A stretch of 64,000 bases of DNA from Trichoplusia ni (GCF_003590095.1 NC_039488.1:10292001-10356000), one strand, 5' to 3'. Shown: positions 25,926 to 39,005, counted from the stretch's first letter. Numbers and translations: made by a program. The notes: generated by a model from the letters alone, not told the origin.

Positions 25926-27834
25926 TTTCTGGAACCGATATAGTCCGACGCGCACTTGACCAGCGTTTATTAAATTGTAGTAATTTGTAACAACGGCTAG
26001 AATCAGACATCAAAAACGTGACTTCAGCTATACTATGTAAGGTACTGCGACATTGTAAACACACTTCCATATACTCTTCTTTGTTCCACGTATATAAGTG
26101 TGATGCGTTTTCAGGACGTTTACGATTCCGGTCATGTCCAACACGCCATTGCCGTTCTGTTAACGATCGTTTGTTTTACAGCGTGTACACGGACTGGGCG
26201 ATCCCCAGAAGTGCTCAAAATGTCCGAGACATTTTGTAAAACTTATTTCTACAAGTTTGTGTGCAATGCCGTCGTCGTAAGTTTCCTTATGAAAGTTCGT
26301 GTGAAATTTCTCACTGCGATACGATTGTTTTGTAGTTTCGAAAGATGTAATAAGACTTATAGTTTTATGGCACTCAGAATAGAAGCGGGAAAGAATGTTG
26401 TAGGCTATTTTTGAGTGTGGTTTTGGGCGACAGAAGATTTATTCAAAGCGGTTTTAGATATTTATCTTGCTGGCGTATACATCGAAGGCACTGACCGTAA
26501 TGTTATTAGGATTTAGGACTTTTACACAGCATTATCGGTAGCGTCGTACCAGCTACATTTCAAGCTTTCAAAAGTCCAAATGATACATCCCAATTAAAAA
26601 TAAGCTCGTTAATTCTCAGAAACAAAGTATTAATAATTGATAGTGATCAAAAAAATCCCACAAACCCAACGTTAACTAATTTTAAATCCACGTTCAGTCA
26701 GGCCTTGGTACCGACAACTTTAAAAGCGCATTGCCCATAACATTCTAACACCTAGTTGGAAAATCAAAAAATTCCACGGTGCGATCTCGCTGAAGTATTC
26801 TCGTAAAATTGTGTTAATAACACCCTATACTGTAAAGCAAACGTGTTTATATTGCGGGAGATGCTCTGCCAAGGACCTTTATTGAAGTATTAGTATCTTT
26901 ACGAATTTGTTGATTTTATATGATGCAGTAGATGTGTACCGTTTACAATTTACCACAAAAAATACAAATTATTACAAAATAAGTACTAACAGTGCACTAT
27001 TCCAAAGAAGTTATGTAATATTAATGTTACATTCCTGACACATCGCTATCTACACTTAATTTAGCAAAGCAAATGGCATGAGTAATAGACAAATGAAAAA
27101 TGTATCTAATTATATGTTTCAAATACTAACGTGGGCCTCTAACCATCAGGCCTTGAGTCCAGTCTAAAGTAGAACTAGTCCAAAAAGTAATTTACGATGA
27201 GGCAGGATCTTTATTGACTTTAATTATTTAAACCGTCGCGTATGGAAAAGAAACAAATTTAACTAAACATTTTCCTTCCTCATCAACAAAGGTGAGAGTG
27301 TTCTCGCAATTATTTTATAATGAGGAAAGTGGAGCTTACATGATATTAATAAGATAAAAATAAACTTTCTAAACCTTAAGGGTACTGAGGGCTGAAATTT
27401 AATTGACTATCTTAGGTTTGAACACAAAAACGCATGATACAATGCGTAAGTAGTGTCTAACACACTATGATGATTGCTTGTAAGTAATGTTAAAAAAATA
27501 TAATTTAATAATGTTTAATTTAATATTTTGTGTTATGTGTAATTAAATAGATTTTAATTGTATTATCTCGATTGTTGTAATTTTATTGAATTGTCTGAAA
27601 TAACACTTTTGTATGTGTATGACACTGTAATATTTATTTTTTATTTTTATGTCAATGTAGTATGTACCAGTGTCTACTCGAAATTTGCATACCGATTGAG
27701 CGGTGAGATATGCATGTACGTTATGTAATTTATTCTTATTCTGATTCTTATTCTTATTCCTGAAAGCGAGACTGCGCACTAGATTGCGTAAAGTAAGGTC
27801 TTCCTTTGAATACTGCAACAGTGATATTGCATTG

Positions 27835-27965
27835 ACAGATGAGTGGCCTTCACGCCCAACCCACAATACGCGGAGTTTCGCGCGTTCGATTCCCGCGTTG
27901 GACAAACTAATTTGTGATATTCACAAATGCTTGTCAGTGAATGTGAATACCCGTGACTACCCAAA
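27835..27965 (+). repeat. Decayed tRNA-derived SINE copy
   Basis: CGCGTTCGATTCCCGCGTTG (B-box region), GGACAAACTAATTTGTGATA, TTCACAAATGCTTGTCAGTG. The 3' half is missing or unrecognisable. Confidence 0.5.
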
Positions 27966-28012
27966 AGGACTGTCGAAATACATCTCGTAGTTAATTTAAA
28001 AAGGTCCTGACG

Positions 28013-28058
28013 AATTAAAACGATAAAGGTATCAATTTAAACTTTTATCGTTTTAATT
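28013..28058. repeat. Perfect 15-bp hairpin
   Basis: AATTAAAACGATAAA, 16-base loop, TTTATCGTTTTAATT. AT-rich; function unknown. Confidence 0.5.
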
Positions 28059-29922
28059 AATTCAGTTACTAGTTATGAAATGTCCTATTATGTTACAGAC
28101 AACACACATAACACTTAATTGCTTTCTTAAAAGTCTATTAAAACACAGACGAATGTCATAAGTCAGTTGTAACAAAATGGCAAGCTAGTTAACGGGTTAA
28201 GTACCGTTTCAACATTACACTTTGACCCATTTAATTCTGTCTTCATGTCCTAAGTACCAACCTACGCACTATGTCACTTATCGGATTAACCATATCAACG
28301 CTGAAAGGGCCTGACCCTTGACCCACAAATCTTATCACACCCCACAAGAAGTTGTCTTCGTATCGGCAAGTATACATCAAAGATTTATCAAACCATTTAG
28401 GGTAGGTCTTTATTTTTGTGAACGTTACTTGGGATTTTTTGGTTTTTAACGCGTAATAATTTATACTTTAAGAGTTGGTAGGGCTTAAATTTCGGGAGCA
28501 TTTAAAGGTTGCTCGCATGGGCTTGACAGCTACACAATTTGTCTATCGAAACAAAATACTCCAAGATAAATAGATACAAAAAGAAGCTAACTTTATAAAA
28601 TAAACAACTCTTCACCGTGTCCGTACTTCACTTAAAAACGAGAAAGGACTTTCTAACACCCAGATCGACTTAAACTTGCCCTAATTTCGTTCACAAATCA
28701 TGACCACGACAATTCTGTATTTTAGTACCCGAATAAAATCCAAGTACGTCTATTCGTACAAATGTATGCAAATAACAGTTTGATCAAGTAGCTGCAAACC
28801 CGCAGACTGTCGGATCAATTTTATTCAGTAGTCGGGAAAATGCAATAGAATTTATCAATTGGAAAATCCACACCGGTAGATGGGGGTTTCGAAATGGCGC
28901 TTTAAAATTGTCGTGTAAATTTCAAAGTTCTTACCTATTGTCAGTGAGAATCACGCTTGCTTGCTCATGTATGCTTCTTGGGACTTCTTTTAGGACTAAC
29001 AACGAAACCGATTAGGTATGCAAAAAAATACTCATACGTAATTGACACTTTACAATGTTTTTATTAGTGTTGAAATATGTTACAAGAAGAAAAAATTTGC
29101 GCAATTACCTTGTGACATTGACTTTTTTATGTTAGAGGGGAATCTCACCACAGATTAAACAGAATGCATTGTTTGTACAGGGGGAAAAATTACATTTCTT
29201 GCTTTGCAGCTTTGTTTTCGACTTTTACAAAGAGCATTAAAATGAAATGATCTTTACATTAATAACATTCTTAATACGGAAAAATTTCCGTGACATACAC
29301 ACACAAAATATTTACTTAGGTCACACAATAATTGCCAGCGAACTGTCAGTATGTTTGTGATACAGCCAATTTACTGGCACCGTGGCTTGTGGCTTGTCGT
29401 AGGCGTCGACTGATTTCTGACGGATTTATTCGACAGTGAATGCGTATACTACGGAATCGTTCGTTCCAATGTTCTAATAATACTGGTAGGTATTTTCAGC
29501 TTCTAGGTATTATTAGATTTGACTCTCCTTTGTTTTTGGTCATGTGTTTTCTTCAAAGGGTTTTTTTTTGAACGAATAGAAGGATTCAATTGTGATATAG
29601 TATTCGACCCAATAAAAAGGTTGTTTCCTTAGAGATTTGCTAAAACGTCTGTTTTAGATAAGATTCACCCAATTCGTTTTTTTTTAATATGCAATTTCCC
29701 ACTGAATTACATTTCACCTGTTTTAAGAGTAGAATTACAACGCACGAACACCAAAACGAGAATGACGACGCATGACGATCTAAGTATAGTCGGTAAGAGA
29801 TATCCACTTCGAATTTCTCGACCCAACAAAAAATGGCTCTAGAATCATTATGGATGATGTAGAGTCAGACAACATATTTAATTTCACACAAATGAAACGA
29901 GGGTTATTAAATCTGTAAACTT

Positions 29923-29928
29923 TTTATT
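29923..29928 (-). terminator. Polyadenylation signal AATAAA for amylase gene 1
   Basis: TTTATT on the plus strand reads AATAAA on the gene strand, about 110 bp after the stop codon. It is a plausible 3' end; no cleavage site can be shown from sequence alone. Confidence 0.5.
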
Positions 29929-30037
29929 ATAAATTATGGTTTAGTATAAAAAAGATCACAATGTGTTATTACGATGCAGATTAGTTTAAGTCTTTGTCTG
30001 GATTTTGTACTGATAGCTCCTCAATCTGGGGTGATCT

Positions 30038-30049
30038 TCACAATCTTGA
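30038..30049 (-). CDS. Amy: Terminal micro-exon of amylase gene 1 (Ser-Arg-Leu-stop)
   Basis: Exon 7 ends at GAA followed by GTGAGT, a strong donor, at 30426. A pyrimidine-rich tract ending in CAG precedes TCA AGA TTG TGA. The protein then ends IHVGSESRL. Reading through the donor instead gives a tail ILSLV before a stop. The paralog has the same arrangement (39102-39113), which supports the micro-exon as real. Confidence 0.8.
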   Translation of the reverse strand, partial: SRL

Positions 30050-33000
30050 CTGAAAGAAAAATATATAAATGTTTAGTTAGATAGACAAATAATAAATATA
30101 ATTAAGTAGAAAAAGAAGGCCAGGCTTTTTCCATGGCTCCTTAAAACGCCCTTAAAAGGACTTTATCTTTCTATAATTTTCAAGCGTATGTATTTTTAAA
30201 AATAACAAGTTCTACCTAACTTTTAACTATCGGAATCAAATGTCATTGAAATCGAATCTAATCGAGTTTCATATTTTGTACATGACAAGAATATTGATAT
30301 AAAAAATCAATTTCACTACTTAATAAAGCAATTCTTCAATAATCTGTATATTAATCTTATTTCTTAATTAATTAACTATACTATATATATAAACTATACT
30401 AAACTTAGTATAGTTTCGTAACTCACTTCGCTTCCGACATGTATAGCCAGCATCATGTCGTACTCGTTGGCTCCCACGTAGATGTTAGCGCGACCGTCAT
30501 GGCCGACGTTCACTGTCTTGCCAGAGCAGTTGTTACCGTTCTTCTGGCCAGAGATCACGTCGCAGTACTGACCAGCGGGGAGGCAAGTCTGTGGGAGAAG
30601 AGAGCTTATTGGATTAGTGGAAACGGGTTATGAAAAAGAAATGAGTAGAGAAAATGTGCAGGTAATGTAAATTTGCGGATAAACCCAAAGATAAGCGTTA
30701 CGATTTCTTTTCGTAAATTCTTTATAATTCAGTAATAATTTTTGGACCTCATTCGATTTTGAAAAGATTTTGGTATCGAAACGATCACAATATACCTCAA
30801 CATCATCAAACAGTATTAATTCCATCATCTACGTCTTTAGAGTTTTCCAAGAGGAAAAAAGACTCTTCCATCTCTTAATCAGACATGTGTATTAACTACT
30901 ATGGTTACTATAAGAGTCAACAAACAAACAATTTTGGGGGTCATTCCAAACATTTACCTGAAGGTTCTGGTTAAGGTCCCAGTGATCATTGTTAAAGGCG
31001 ATGAAGGCCTGTCCGCCTCTGCAGAAAGCGATCTGGTTGCTAGCGTTATCCCACCAGTCGTTGATACCAGTGTTGCCAGCGACATTCCTGAAGGCGACCA
31101 TGCTGTAGATCTGGCGCCAACGGTGCTCGCAAACCCAACCGTTGCCACAGGAGTTGTCCTGTGTAACACGTATGTGGTATAGAAAATGTCGTATGACGTA
31201 GGAAGAGCATAAGTGTAGCAAAGGAAACATAAACTGATTAAGTGAAAACAACAGAGAAAGTCTCCCATGTAGTTTAGATGAATAATGAGCAAGTAGAAAT
31301 GTTATAGATCCAGAAAAACATTTTATACCTATCATAGACACAGCAGAAAACTTTTAAGGAATTGGCTCATCATAACAATGTGTTGAAAAATTTCGTTCTT
31401 TTAAATTTAGTTTTTATAAAGTTTGCGGTGTATGTAAAATTTATTTTAAAATTATATTTCCCTAGAATCTACTAAAATTTAATTAAAATCGTAAAAGATA
31501 GTTAATACTTACAGAGTTGATAGCAGGCGAGATGATGTTACCACTGCTGTCCATTGGGGGTCCAGCCTCAGTGTTGTGGAAGGCGAAACTGCTCATCAAC
31601 TGAGGAACACCATAAGGATGGGCCAACATGAACGCGATAGCTCCCTTGTACTGTTTAGGTTGCTTATGAGTGAGGATGTTTCCACCAGCACCGTGACCCC
31701 TCTGGTTGTCATGGTTATCAATAAACGCTAAAGCATCGTTCGAAGCAAGCAGACCCCAGGCGGGTCCCCAGTTAACCAGCCATCTGAGTTGGTTGTTGCG
31801 TTGGAAGGCTCTGCTCAACTCCAGACCGAATTTGAACTCGGTGACTGCGGCAAGGGAAGTGTATTCTTCGCGTCTGATGGCCTCGCCACCAAGGTCGATG
31901 ACTTCCTGGAAGATGTAAGGGCGGGCACCAGAGGGGAAACCGTGGTTGGTGTTCAGGTTGTTTAGACGGTCGTAGATGACGCGTAAGTCTCCAGGCCACA
32001 TGTGTTTGGCTGCGTCGATTCTGTAAAGCAAAAGGGAATAATTATGGGCTTGCAAAAATTTAAGTAACGCATTTCTATACGCATCCAAAATCCGATGTAC
32101 GAAATTCCAAAATGGATTGTAAATACGTGTAATGGTCTTCAGTTTTCAATAATGGATTATTGTTAAAGCTACTTTATTTTCTAGTATCAGTCCTAAGTCA
32201 GTGTATTCTACCGTATTCAGAAAGAAGTTGACTGTTTTTCGAGAAGAAAATAATATGTTTGATATCGGACCTGAATCCAGCGACACCCAAGCCGATGAGA
32301 TGGTTCATGTAGTTGACGATCTGCTGGCGCACGTATTCAGAGCCTTGGTTCAAGTCCTTAAGACCGGACAGTTCGCAGTTTCGTACCTGTAATAGTAAAT
32401 AAAGATATCAAAAGAAGAACAAGGTATGTATTTTAAACCTATTTCTTAAAAAAATCGGTGTGGTTTTGTCACAGCTTATTTATTTCATAATATTAATCAT
32501 TTGAGCAGACTATTCAACTGCATGGATGGAAGTATTGTGGTTTCGGTCCCCCGTGGGACAAGCATTTGTGTGATCCACGTATGCTTGTATTTTTGTGCGT
32601 GTGACTTAAATGTTTATACAAACCCTCGCAAAACAAGGATTAAATCCCTTAAAGCGAGAGTCATTTAAAAAAATCATTTTAGCATATGCATTGCGAGGTT
32701 TTTATTTTTGTCTTTACATTCCCCTTATCAGAGGTGAAGCCAGCATGTAACTTAGAGGCGACTTTTACTTACCATCGTTTTAAATGTGGCCGTTCAATAT
32801 TTTCATCAGGCCACTAAACAATCCAAAAAAAAATAGATTTCAAGACTGTACTTACTCTATCAGGGCAGCATCCGTAGTCATGAGAGTTGATGACGCAGTG
32901 AGGCCAGTTGAAGTCGTTGCGGCCGTAGGGGACGGAGGGATAGCTCCACTCGCCGAAGTTTGCGGTACTGCCGCCGGTACCCACGTTATCGCCCCAAGTA

Positions 33001-34081
33001 CCAGTCATGTGGTTGATGATGGCGTCTACGTAAATCCTGGAAATGTCCAATAACACTTGTAAGTATAAATTCGGAAGAAGAAAGACACTAAGAGACTATT
33101 ATCTGTATAAGGAGTGCATAGAAAAGGCTTAGTTTTAACAAACTCTTTTACAGTAGAGTAGACGGGAACTGTTTTTCTTTAGGCGAATTTAAGAAGACAG
33201 ATTTAATTTTGATCTAGACGATTTGCTCACCTTAACGATATGATATTCAAAGAAAAACCTTCACGAATTGTGACGTCATGAGCGTATTTTCACTATTTGT
33301 CTGACTAAAAACATATTCAAATTCCTAAACCTAAAAAAGTCGACCCTATTTTTGTGTATAATAAGGTTCAATTTAGTGTCACATACCGGACTCCAACATC
33401 GTTGCACCTGCGCACCATGTTAGCGAACTGCTGTTCGTTACCGGAGCGTGTGATGAGGCGGTAGGAGATCGGTTGGTAGCGCTCCCACCATGGCCGGTTG
33501 TGAGCCCAGATCACCAAGTTCTCATTGGGAGGGGAGATCTAGGAGAAAAAAATGATGATTTGTTTATTTCTGACCGATTTTCGATGGAATACTCATAAAA
33601 CTGGCTAATTTCCACTAGTTTTCAGGTTTTTGTTTTTTTAAATCAAACTTTCACTAGCTAGATGTATGTACGAGTAGCTCATGATAGAAATAGGAAACTT
33701 AAGTGATCGGTAAGGGCACTGTTCAATTGAAATTAGGTATCAGTTCAAAACTAATAAATAATAGGTTTTTGTTAAAAGATTGCTCACTGTTAAAAGGCTC
33801 TTCAAATATAGTATTAATTTCGCTTTGCTTAGCTGCGAAGACGTATTTTTTGCAAAGATTTTCTTTACGTCATTTTTATTTAACAATACTTAATTGATTG
33901 ACCATCGTACCTGAATACCACCGAATCCTTTAGGTCCAAGGAACCGCTCGCACTCAGCAGCTATGTCATCCCACTTCCATTCGAAGAGATGGACCATGGC
34001 GGAGCGGCCTGATGCATAGTGAGGGTTCTTATAGGCTAGCGCCTGTGATACGGCGAAAAGGCAAAGGATGAGCCGGAACAT
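30038..34081 (-). CDS. Amy: Alpha-amylase, gene 1 (complete, eight exons)
   Basis: Secreted endo-1,4-alpha-glucanase (GH13, animal type) that digests starch and glycogen in the gut. Coding exons, 5' to 3' on the minus strand: 34081-33911, 33538-33387, 33036-32856, 32386-32271, 32020-31513, 31158-30958, 30588-30427, 30049-30038. All introns are GT-AG and all phases match, giving 500 residues, the usual size for insect amylases. Residues 1-16 form a signal peptide ending QALA. Catalytic residues are nucleophile Asp209 (in RIDAAKHMW), acid Glu246 (IFQEVID) and Asp311 (DNHD). The paired active-site Trp are present in RPWWERY. The flexible loop GHGAGG is at 315-320. Chloride ligands would be Arg207, Asn309 and position 347, which is Gln (GVPQLMSS) instead of the Arg of vertebrate and fly enzymes; this is known in Lepidoptera. 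Calcium-site motifs NHMTG, VR and LKDLNQ are intact. An AATAAA lies about 110 bp past the stop. A tandem paralog lies upstream. The exon structure comes from reading splice sites, not from transcripts. Confidence 0.95.
30390..30416. repeat. Short palindrome in intron 7 of amylase gene 1
   Basis: AAACTATACTA, a short loop, TAGTATAGTTT. It lies about 10 bp inside the intron from the donor of exon 7. May be chance in AT-rich DNA. Confidence 0.35.
32530..32692 (+). repeat. Decayed tRNA-derived SINE copy in intron 3 of amylase gene 1
   Basis: Contains the family's GGACAAGCATTTGTGTGATC segment, the GTGCGTGTGACTTAAATG segment and the AAGGATTAAATCCC tail. It lies wholly within the 469-bp intron and antisense to the gene. 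Confidence 0.6.
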
Positions 34082-34116
34082 CCTGGGAACAACAAAATCA
34101 TGGTCAAAATAATGTT

Positions 34117-34252
34117 ATTAAATGATGCAATGGTTTACTCATGAGTATTTATCGGGGTTGCCCGACTAGTTTCTAACCCAACCGGAGTCCTTAATCGTGA
34201 GCTGACGCAGTGGGGGAAATAATGAATCATTCTCACGATAGTTACTATCAAA
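34117..34252 (-). repeat. MITE-like element just upstream of amylase gene 1
   Basis: This is an inverted-orientation copy of the element at 13911-14067. Shared stretches are GGTTTACTCA, the core TATCGGGGTNGCCCGACTAG, the ACCCAACCGGAGTCC block and the outer ACTATCGT/AGTTACTATC end. It lies 36 bp from the start codon, probably inside the 5'-UTR intron. I see no coding capacity. Confidence 0.6.
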
Positions 34253-34849
34253 ATTATGTTTTACAAAAATTGATTAATTTATGCTTTTCAGTAATCGTAG
34301 CTATTCATTTGTTCTTATTTTATTTAATATCAAATAAAAATAGATTGTTCAGTAGCAAGTCGTAGTCCAAAAGACATCTTTAGACAGCATCCCGTATCGG
34401 ACGCGATTTTTTGACACAATTTAACACGCGACATTTTTTGTTGGTCCACATAGTCAGAAAATAAATGAATTACCAATTATTGTCACTAATAAGCAAGGGA
34501 AAACGGCAAAGAGAATTTAATACACATGTAAATTATATCTTGAATTAGCATATAAAACAGGTTAGTAGACACACGTGTGGAAAACATAAATAAAGTTGTG
34601 CAAGTACCTACATTTGCCTACAACATTTTAAATAAAATGTATGAACTACTTAACACAGGACAGACACCTTACTTTTTGTTTGAACCCTTAAATGGAGTAC
34701 CTACGTTACAGTAATGCAAAGCAGGCTATTTTGAGGTGAATAAACTGAGTAGGTATTTAATTTTAGACAAGTTAGCCTAAATGTGATGTACATGTTTATT
34801 CTTTATTAACGCGAGCGAACGCGAAATTTTTTTAAGAACGCGAGGAAAC

Positions 34850-35045
34850 CAGAAATTAAATCGGATTTTCACTTTTAAAGGGCTCGAATGATTTTTGTTA
34901 AATATGTTTAAGAACACACGCAAGTATCTTATTCACCTTTATTACAAAATAAATTAAATTGAAATTTCTCAATCTGTCTGAAGCATCTACAGACATAGAT
35001 GTCCAACTTCTAACACCCCTCTTTTGCGTCTCAAAAACATGCAAC
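34850..35045 (+). repeat. Interspersed lepidopteran repeat, copy 1 (CTCTTTTGCGTC end)
   Basis: Shares the order of a Met-less AT-rich head, a CTTTATTACAAAATAAATTA-type segment, CTCAATCTG, an ACAGACA segment and the terminal ACACCCCTCTTTTGCGTC with two further copies in this intergenic region. No open frame. Class uncertain; probably a non-autonomous DNA element or SINE. Confidence 0.5.
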
Positions 35046-35814
35046 AAATATATTTCAAACGTTGCCGCTTACATAAATCGGAATATAAAATGTAAATGTC
35101 TTTTAAAGACACACTGAAATAAATTCTTCTAAACATTGCATACTAGAGATGTGAAATGTGAAGTGGAAAAAGTAATAATAAAAAATCTCATTAAATCTGA
35201 CCAGCGGTTGCCATCTAATTATTCAGCCATCCGATGATAAATATTTATTTATCTCGATAATTATGTTTATTTGTCATTCTACGTGTTTTTGGCAACAATA
35301 CCTTGCAGCCTTCACTAAGTAAAGACGGTAGATATTAATTGAAACTTACCAAAATATTTGTTACTAAGAGCCCGTGAACTAAAACAGCTTGTGAAATTAA
35401 TCCAAGAACACAGATTGTTTTCAAGTTTGTATCTTTGTTCACCAAACTGTTCGCTTTTAAAATAATTCCTATTAAAACAACTACATGTTTACGTAAACAA
35501 CAAAACTAACATTTCTCTTTATAATGATCTGATAAAAGAGCACAAGACCACGAGTAACACACCTATCTATATGTACATAATTCTATTGTACGTGTGTATG
35601 TTGCTCTCTCACTGCTCCTAAACGGTGGAACCGATTTGAATGTGTTTTTTGCATGTGTTTCTTGAAGGCATATTTTTTTTTTCATGAAAGATTTTTAGTT
35701 TTTATTTAGATACTGTCTAACTACCTACATGACAAAGTCGTGTCTTCGTTTTATCCACTCTGTCCGGACTTTAAATACACGACAGGATAAAAAAAATAAA
35801 AATCCCCGACACTA

Positions 35815-36045
35815 AAACCTTTCACACACAATAACTTTAAAACGGCTCGACTGATTGTTCGACTGTTTTCAAACATGTTTAAGAATTTCGCACATAATTA
35901 ACCTTTGATACAAAACTTTTCGCACATAATTAAAATTAGATTTAAATCCCTCGATCCATTCGGGAGCTATGATGTCACAGACTAACAGATGGACAGTCTG
36001 GCACACATGACACTCCTATTTTTGCGTCGTGGTTAAAAAAACGAA
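35815..36045 (+). repeat. Interspersed lepidopteran repeat, copy 2 (same family as 34850)
   Basis: Has the same blocks: AACGGCTCGACTGAT, CACATAATTAACCTTTGATA, CTCGATCCATTCGGGAGCTA, GATGTCACAGACTAACAGA, then CTCCTATTTTTGCGTCGTGG followed by TTAAAAAA. A 14-base CACATAATTA-type segment is repeated inside this copy. Confidence 0.5.
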
Positions 36046-37682
36046 AATGTCTGTCAGGTTTATACTTAGTTGTATAGTTTGACATTAATAGCCATTTTCT
36101 TCGGACAATACAAATACATAATGATCTTTTATTGTATTTCATATTAACGTGACGTTATTGTTACTCACCTAGAGTAAAACATATGAATCGAATTTCCTTT
36201 TCTCATTTTATACGCTTACGGCGTAGCAGAAACTACGTGTATGGAACTAGGCAAATACTTACAATACGGAAATATATTTGGGCTACAGCGTTTTATGTTT
36301 CGTTTTTTAGAAGGTACTTTAAACTGGAACTGTCTCCATAGTGGAACCGAGATCGTGCCAAGTTTCCTATATTCTGTAAATTGATTAAGTGTGGCGTAAC
36401 CATAACGTCATCCTAACATTACCATTAAAAAAAGGCTAGCGACGGAAAAGAATGTTACCAAAATGGGGCGTCCAAATGTATTAGCGAATTGCGGACATAT
36501 GTTAATTTAATTTTAAATATCTATTAATGAGGAATAACTAATAATATTGTATTTTAGATTACTATCAACCAGTTACGATTTATATCGAGATGTAAACATC
36601 ATGCTAGGTAGGGACTGTGTCCTCGTAATGTTGACATTGGTCGACACTAATTTATTTGAGAACCTCAATTAGTTGAAAATAGGCTGGGTCAATAACCGCA
36701 GGCAGCGTTGAAGGCTGTTTCAAACTTTGTAATATGTTAGAGTGTAGGTACTCATGTATACTACGTGTTTAGATACAGTCAATAGCAAGAGTAGATGATT
36801 AATTTACGAAGTTCAATACTTAATGGTCGGTAGTTTGCATTAAAAATTGCTTTTTTGGTTGTAACGAGCTGGCTGGTACTTCAGTTCACGTACTTTTGAA
36901 TTGCAGCCACACAGGTCTGATGCGAATTCTATTCATTAATTTTAAATTTCTACTTTTGATAATCCAATTTTGCTGTGAACTGTACTCACATATGCATAAC
37001 ATGTGTCACCGCCATTGAATGAAACTTTAGTTGAATAATGCCATCTACTGGCAACTACTTACATTATATTTATATATTTGCCATTTCCTTCAATTAGATC
37101 TAAACGTGTACGTTTTTATAGAACGATCACAAACTTGTGGAGATATGTTAAAAATCAATAAAATTCTTAGATAAACTTGCCTTTCTGCTCCGCAATCAGC
37201 TTAAAAGTAATTTAAATTAGACTGCATAAAACACAGAATTTTAAATAGCTCAATCACTAAATGCGTTCAATAAAATTGATTATGACATTTGTGACGCCAT
37301 ATCTAAATAAGTGTCATAGTGACGTAAATATAAGTACTTTATCTCAATTGCAGTTTTAATTTACTTCAAAATAATGTTTATTACTCAAAACAAAACAAAA
37401 TCACGAACTAGAAATATGGAAGATATTATGATAAGTACCCAATGTTATATTAATAGAAACGCTATCAGCTCACTTGCTCCGCCGTCGAATCGAGACAATA
37501 CTATTCCACTATTACAAAACTGCATGTACTTGTCCACAATCAGTACGAGTGTAGAACAGTTACCTACCTCTACGATCTCTCGTTTTGACAACTACAGAAG
37601 CCTTACTGAACTACCAAACTAGCGTTTTAACAAATGAGTAAATATTATGCAGGTACCTAACTGACTAAATGCGAGAGACGAT

Positions 37683-37730
37683 GCATGGCGGTTCAGGTTT
37701 AGTCAGTGACAGTCTCATACTACCCGATTA
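37683..37730 (+). repeat. Half copy of the foldback element found at 56091
   Basis: GCATGGCGGTTCAGGTTTAG and the following AGTCTCATACTACCCG match one arm of the inverted repeat at 56091-56225. Only one arm is present here. Confidence 0.5.
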
Positions 37731-38069
37731 TTATCGAGAATGCGGGAGTCCTTAAAGACTAACGCATAACCGAAAAAAACTCCTCAAAATACTATTAATA
37801 AAGTTATGAATCAGAATCGGAATATTTTTATGTAATATTGGGAGCCAACTGCCAATTCTTAAGGTTATTGTTGGTGGGGTATAGGCACGTTCCACAATTG
37901 CGATAATACAAAACATTGTGGTGCGCGACGTGAATGCCCTTCAATTAGTTTTTGGACACCACTTCTACCTATCTTCAACAACAACTCCCGACGGTTAAAA
38001 CTTTTATCCCCACATCTTCTAAATAACTCCATGTATTTCATACAGACATTTATAAGAAAACACGTGCAT

Positions 38070-38185
38070 AGTTCAACTTTGATACAACACAAACTAAATG
38101 GAAATCGCTCAATCCGTTCTGGAGCTAGGGTACTACAGACAGACACGTAAATCTTATGACAGCCCTCTTTTTGCGTTCTGGTTTA
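38070..38185 (+). repeat. Interspersed lepidopteran repeat, copy 3 (same family as 34850)
   Basis: Contains CTCAATCCGTTCTGGAGCTA, ACAGACAGACACGTAA, then GCCCTCTTTTTGCGTTCTGG followed by TTTAAAG. It is truncated relative to copy 2. Confidence 0.5.
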
Positions 38186-38628
38186 AAGAAGATAACGAAT
38201 AGTCAGACTTACCTTATAGATCTAAAGACCTATTGCACTAACACTAGGAACAACGCTATCTGCATAAGCCCACCCGCTGTGACCACGCTTATATACAGAG
38301 ATAAAATTTTCACTTCGCATTCAGATAGCAAACATTTATCATAATAATTATTTTAATCCCCGATAAATAGTCCAAAAACAATGATAATTTTGATTTAAGG
38401 ATTTGTAGTATACTAATAAAAATAAAAATGTTGTAATTAATTATTAGGTACGTGCTGTCAATTTGTTGTAGAAAGTTCCAATTTTTGTTATGCCTACAGT
38501 AGTAAGAAGCACATTTGCGTATCTTTAAATTAAAGCACAAATAGATAAGGTTTCTTTAAACAGTTAATTTCAATTGAGCATTTAATCCCAGTTGTAGATA
38601 AACATTAAACTTTATTGGATGCCTACTA

Positions 38629-38825
38629 GCTGTACCCACGAATTCGTCCGCATGGAATTTATCAAAATGTTATATACGTCTAAAATATATGTAGGCTAAG
38701 TTACTCCTTATTACATCACCTGCCAATAAAAGTCCCGTAAAAATAAGCCCAGTCATTTTAGAGATTAGTCAAAATAAAAAGACAGACGGACAGGAAAAAA
38801 AATGCAAAAATGTAATTTTGGTGTA
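38629..38825 (+). repeat. SINE-like repeat (CGTCCGCATGG family), copy 1
   Basis: Has the head CACGAATTCGTCCGCATGGA, the middle block CTCCTTATTACATCACCTG then AAAAGTCCCGT, then GACAGACGGACAGG and a GTACGTACCCTATGTATA tail. The second copy is at 58050-58245. This layout is very common in lepidopteran genomes. Confidence 0.6.
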
Positions 38826-39005
38826 CGTACCCTATGTATATTGTATAACGCATTCATATGTAATTATCATGTAATTAATGTTGCAGTTGAACCGAGTTTT
38901 TTGCCTGTTAGCTATTCATGACATACTGGATAAATTGTTTTTAATTTACCAATTCATTCAAATCACGTTAAAAATAAAAAAAAACAAGAGCTACAAATGA
39001 ATGTT

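Larger units (their letters stand above)
20191..30037. other. Gene-poor AT-rich region with repeats, left of amylase gene 1
   Basis: No supported gene. Holds an RTE fragment (24074-24455), several SINE copies, a poly-G run at about 21278, a non-LTR tail at 25290 and a 15-bp perfect hairpin at 28013. The last 100 bp are the 3' UTR of amylase gene 1. Confidence 0.5.
34082..35350 (-). promoter_or_regulatory. Possible 5'-UTR intron and leader exon of amylase gene 1
   Basis: The ATG is preceded by a pyrimidine-rich run ending CCCAG, which leaves one base (G) before ATG if used as an acceptor at 34083-34084. A matching donor candidate on the minus strand is TTTTG followed by GTAAGT at 35349, and a weak TTTTAAAA box lies about 105 bp further upstream. 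The acceptor is supported by the same arrangement in the paralog. The donor and TSS are guesses. Confidence 0.3.

Noticed and set aside
26100..26414. 104-residue open frame on the plus strand
   Set aside because: Contains a hydrophobic stretch but no recognisable domain, no splice or promoter context, and several overlapping frames of similar length; likely chance.
27543..27905. 120-residue minus-strand open frame
   Set aside because: Its first part lies in a SINE copy and most of the rest is low-complexity sequence (NKNKNQNKNK).
30439..33053. Plus-strand open frames across amylase gene 1
   Set aside because: Antisense shadows of amylase exons, without their own splice or domain signals.
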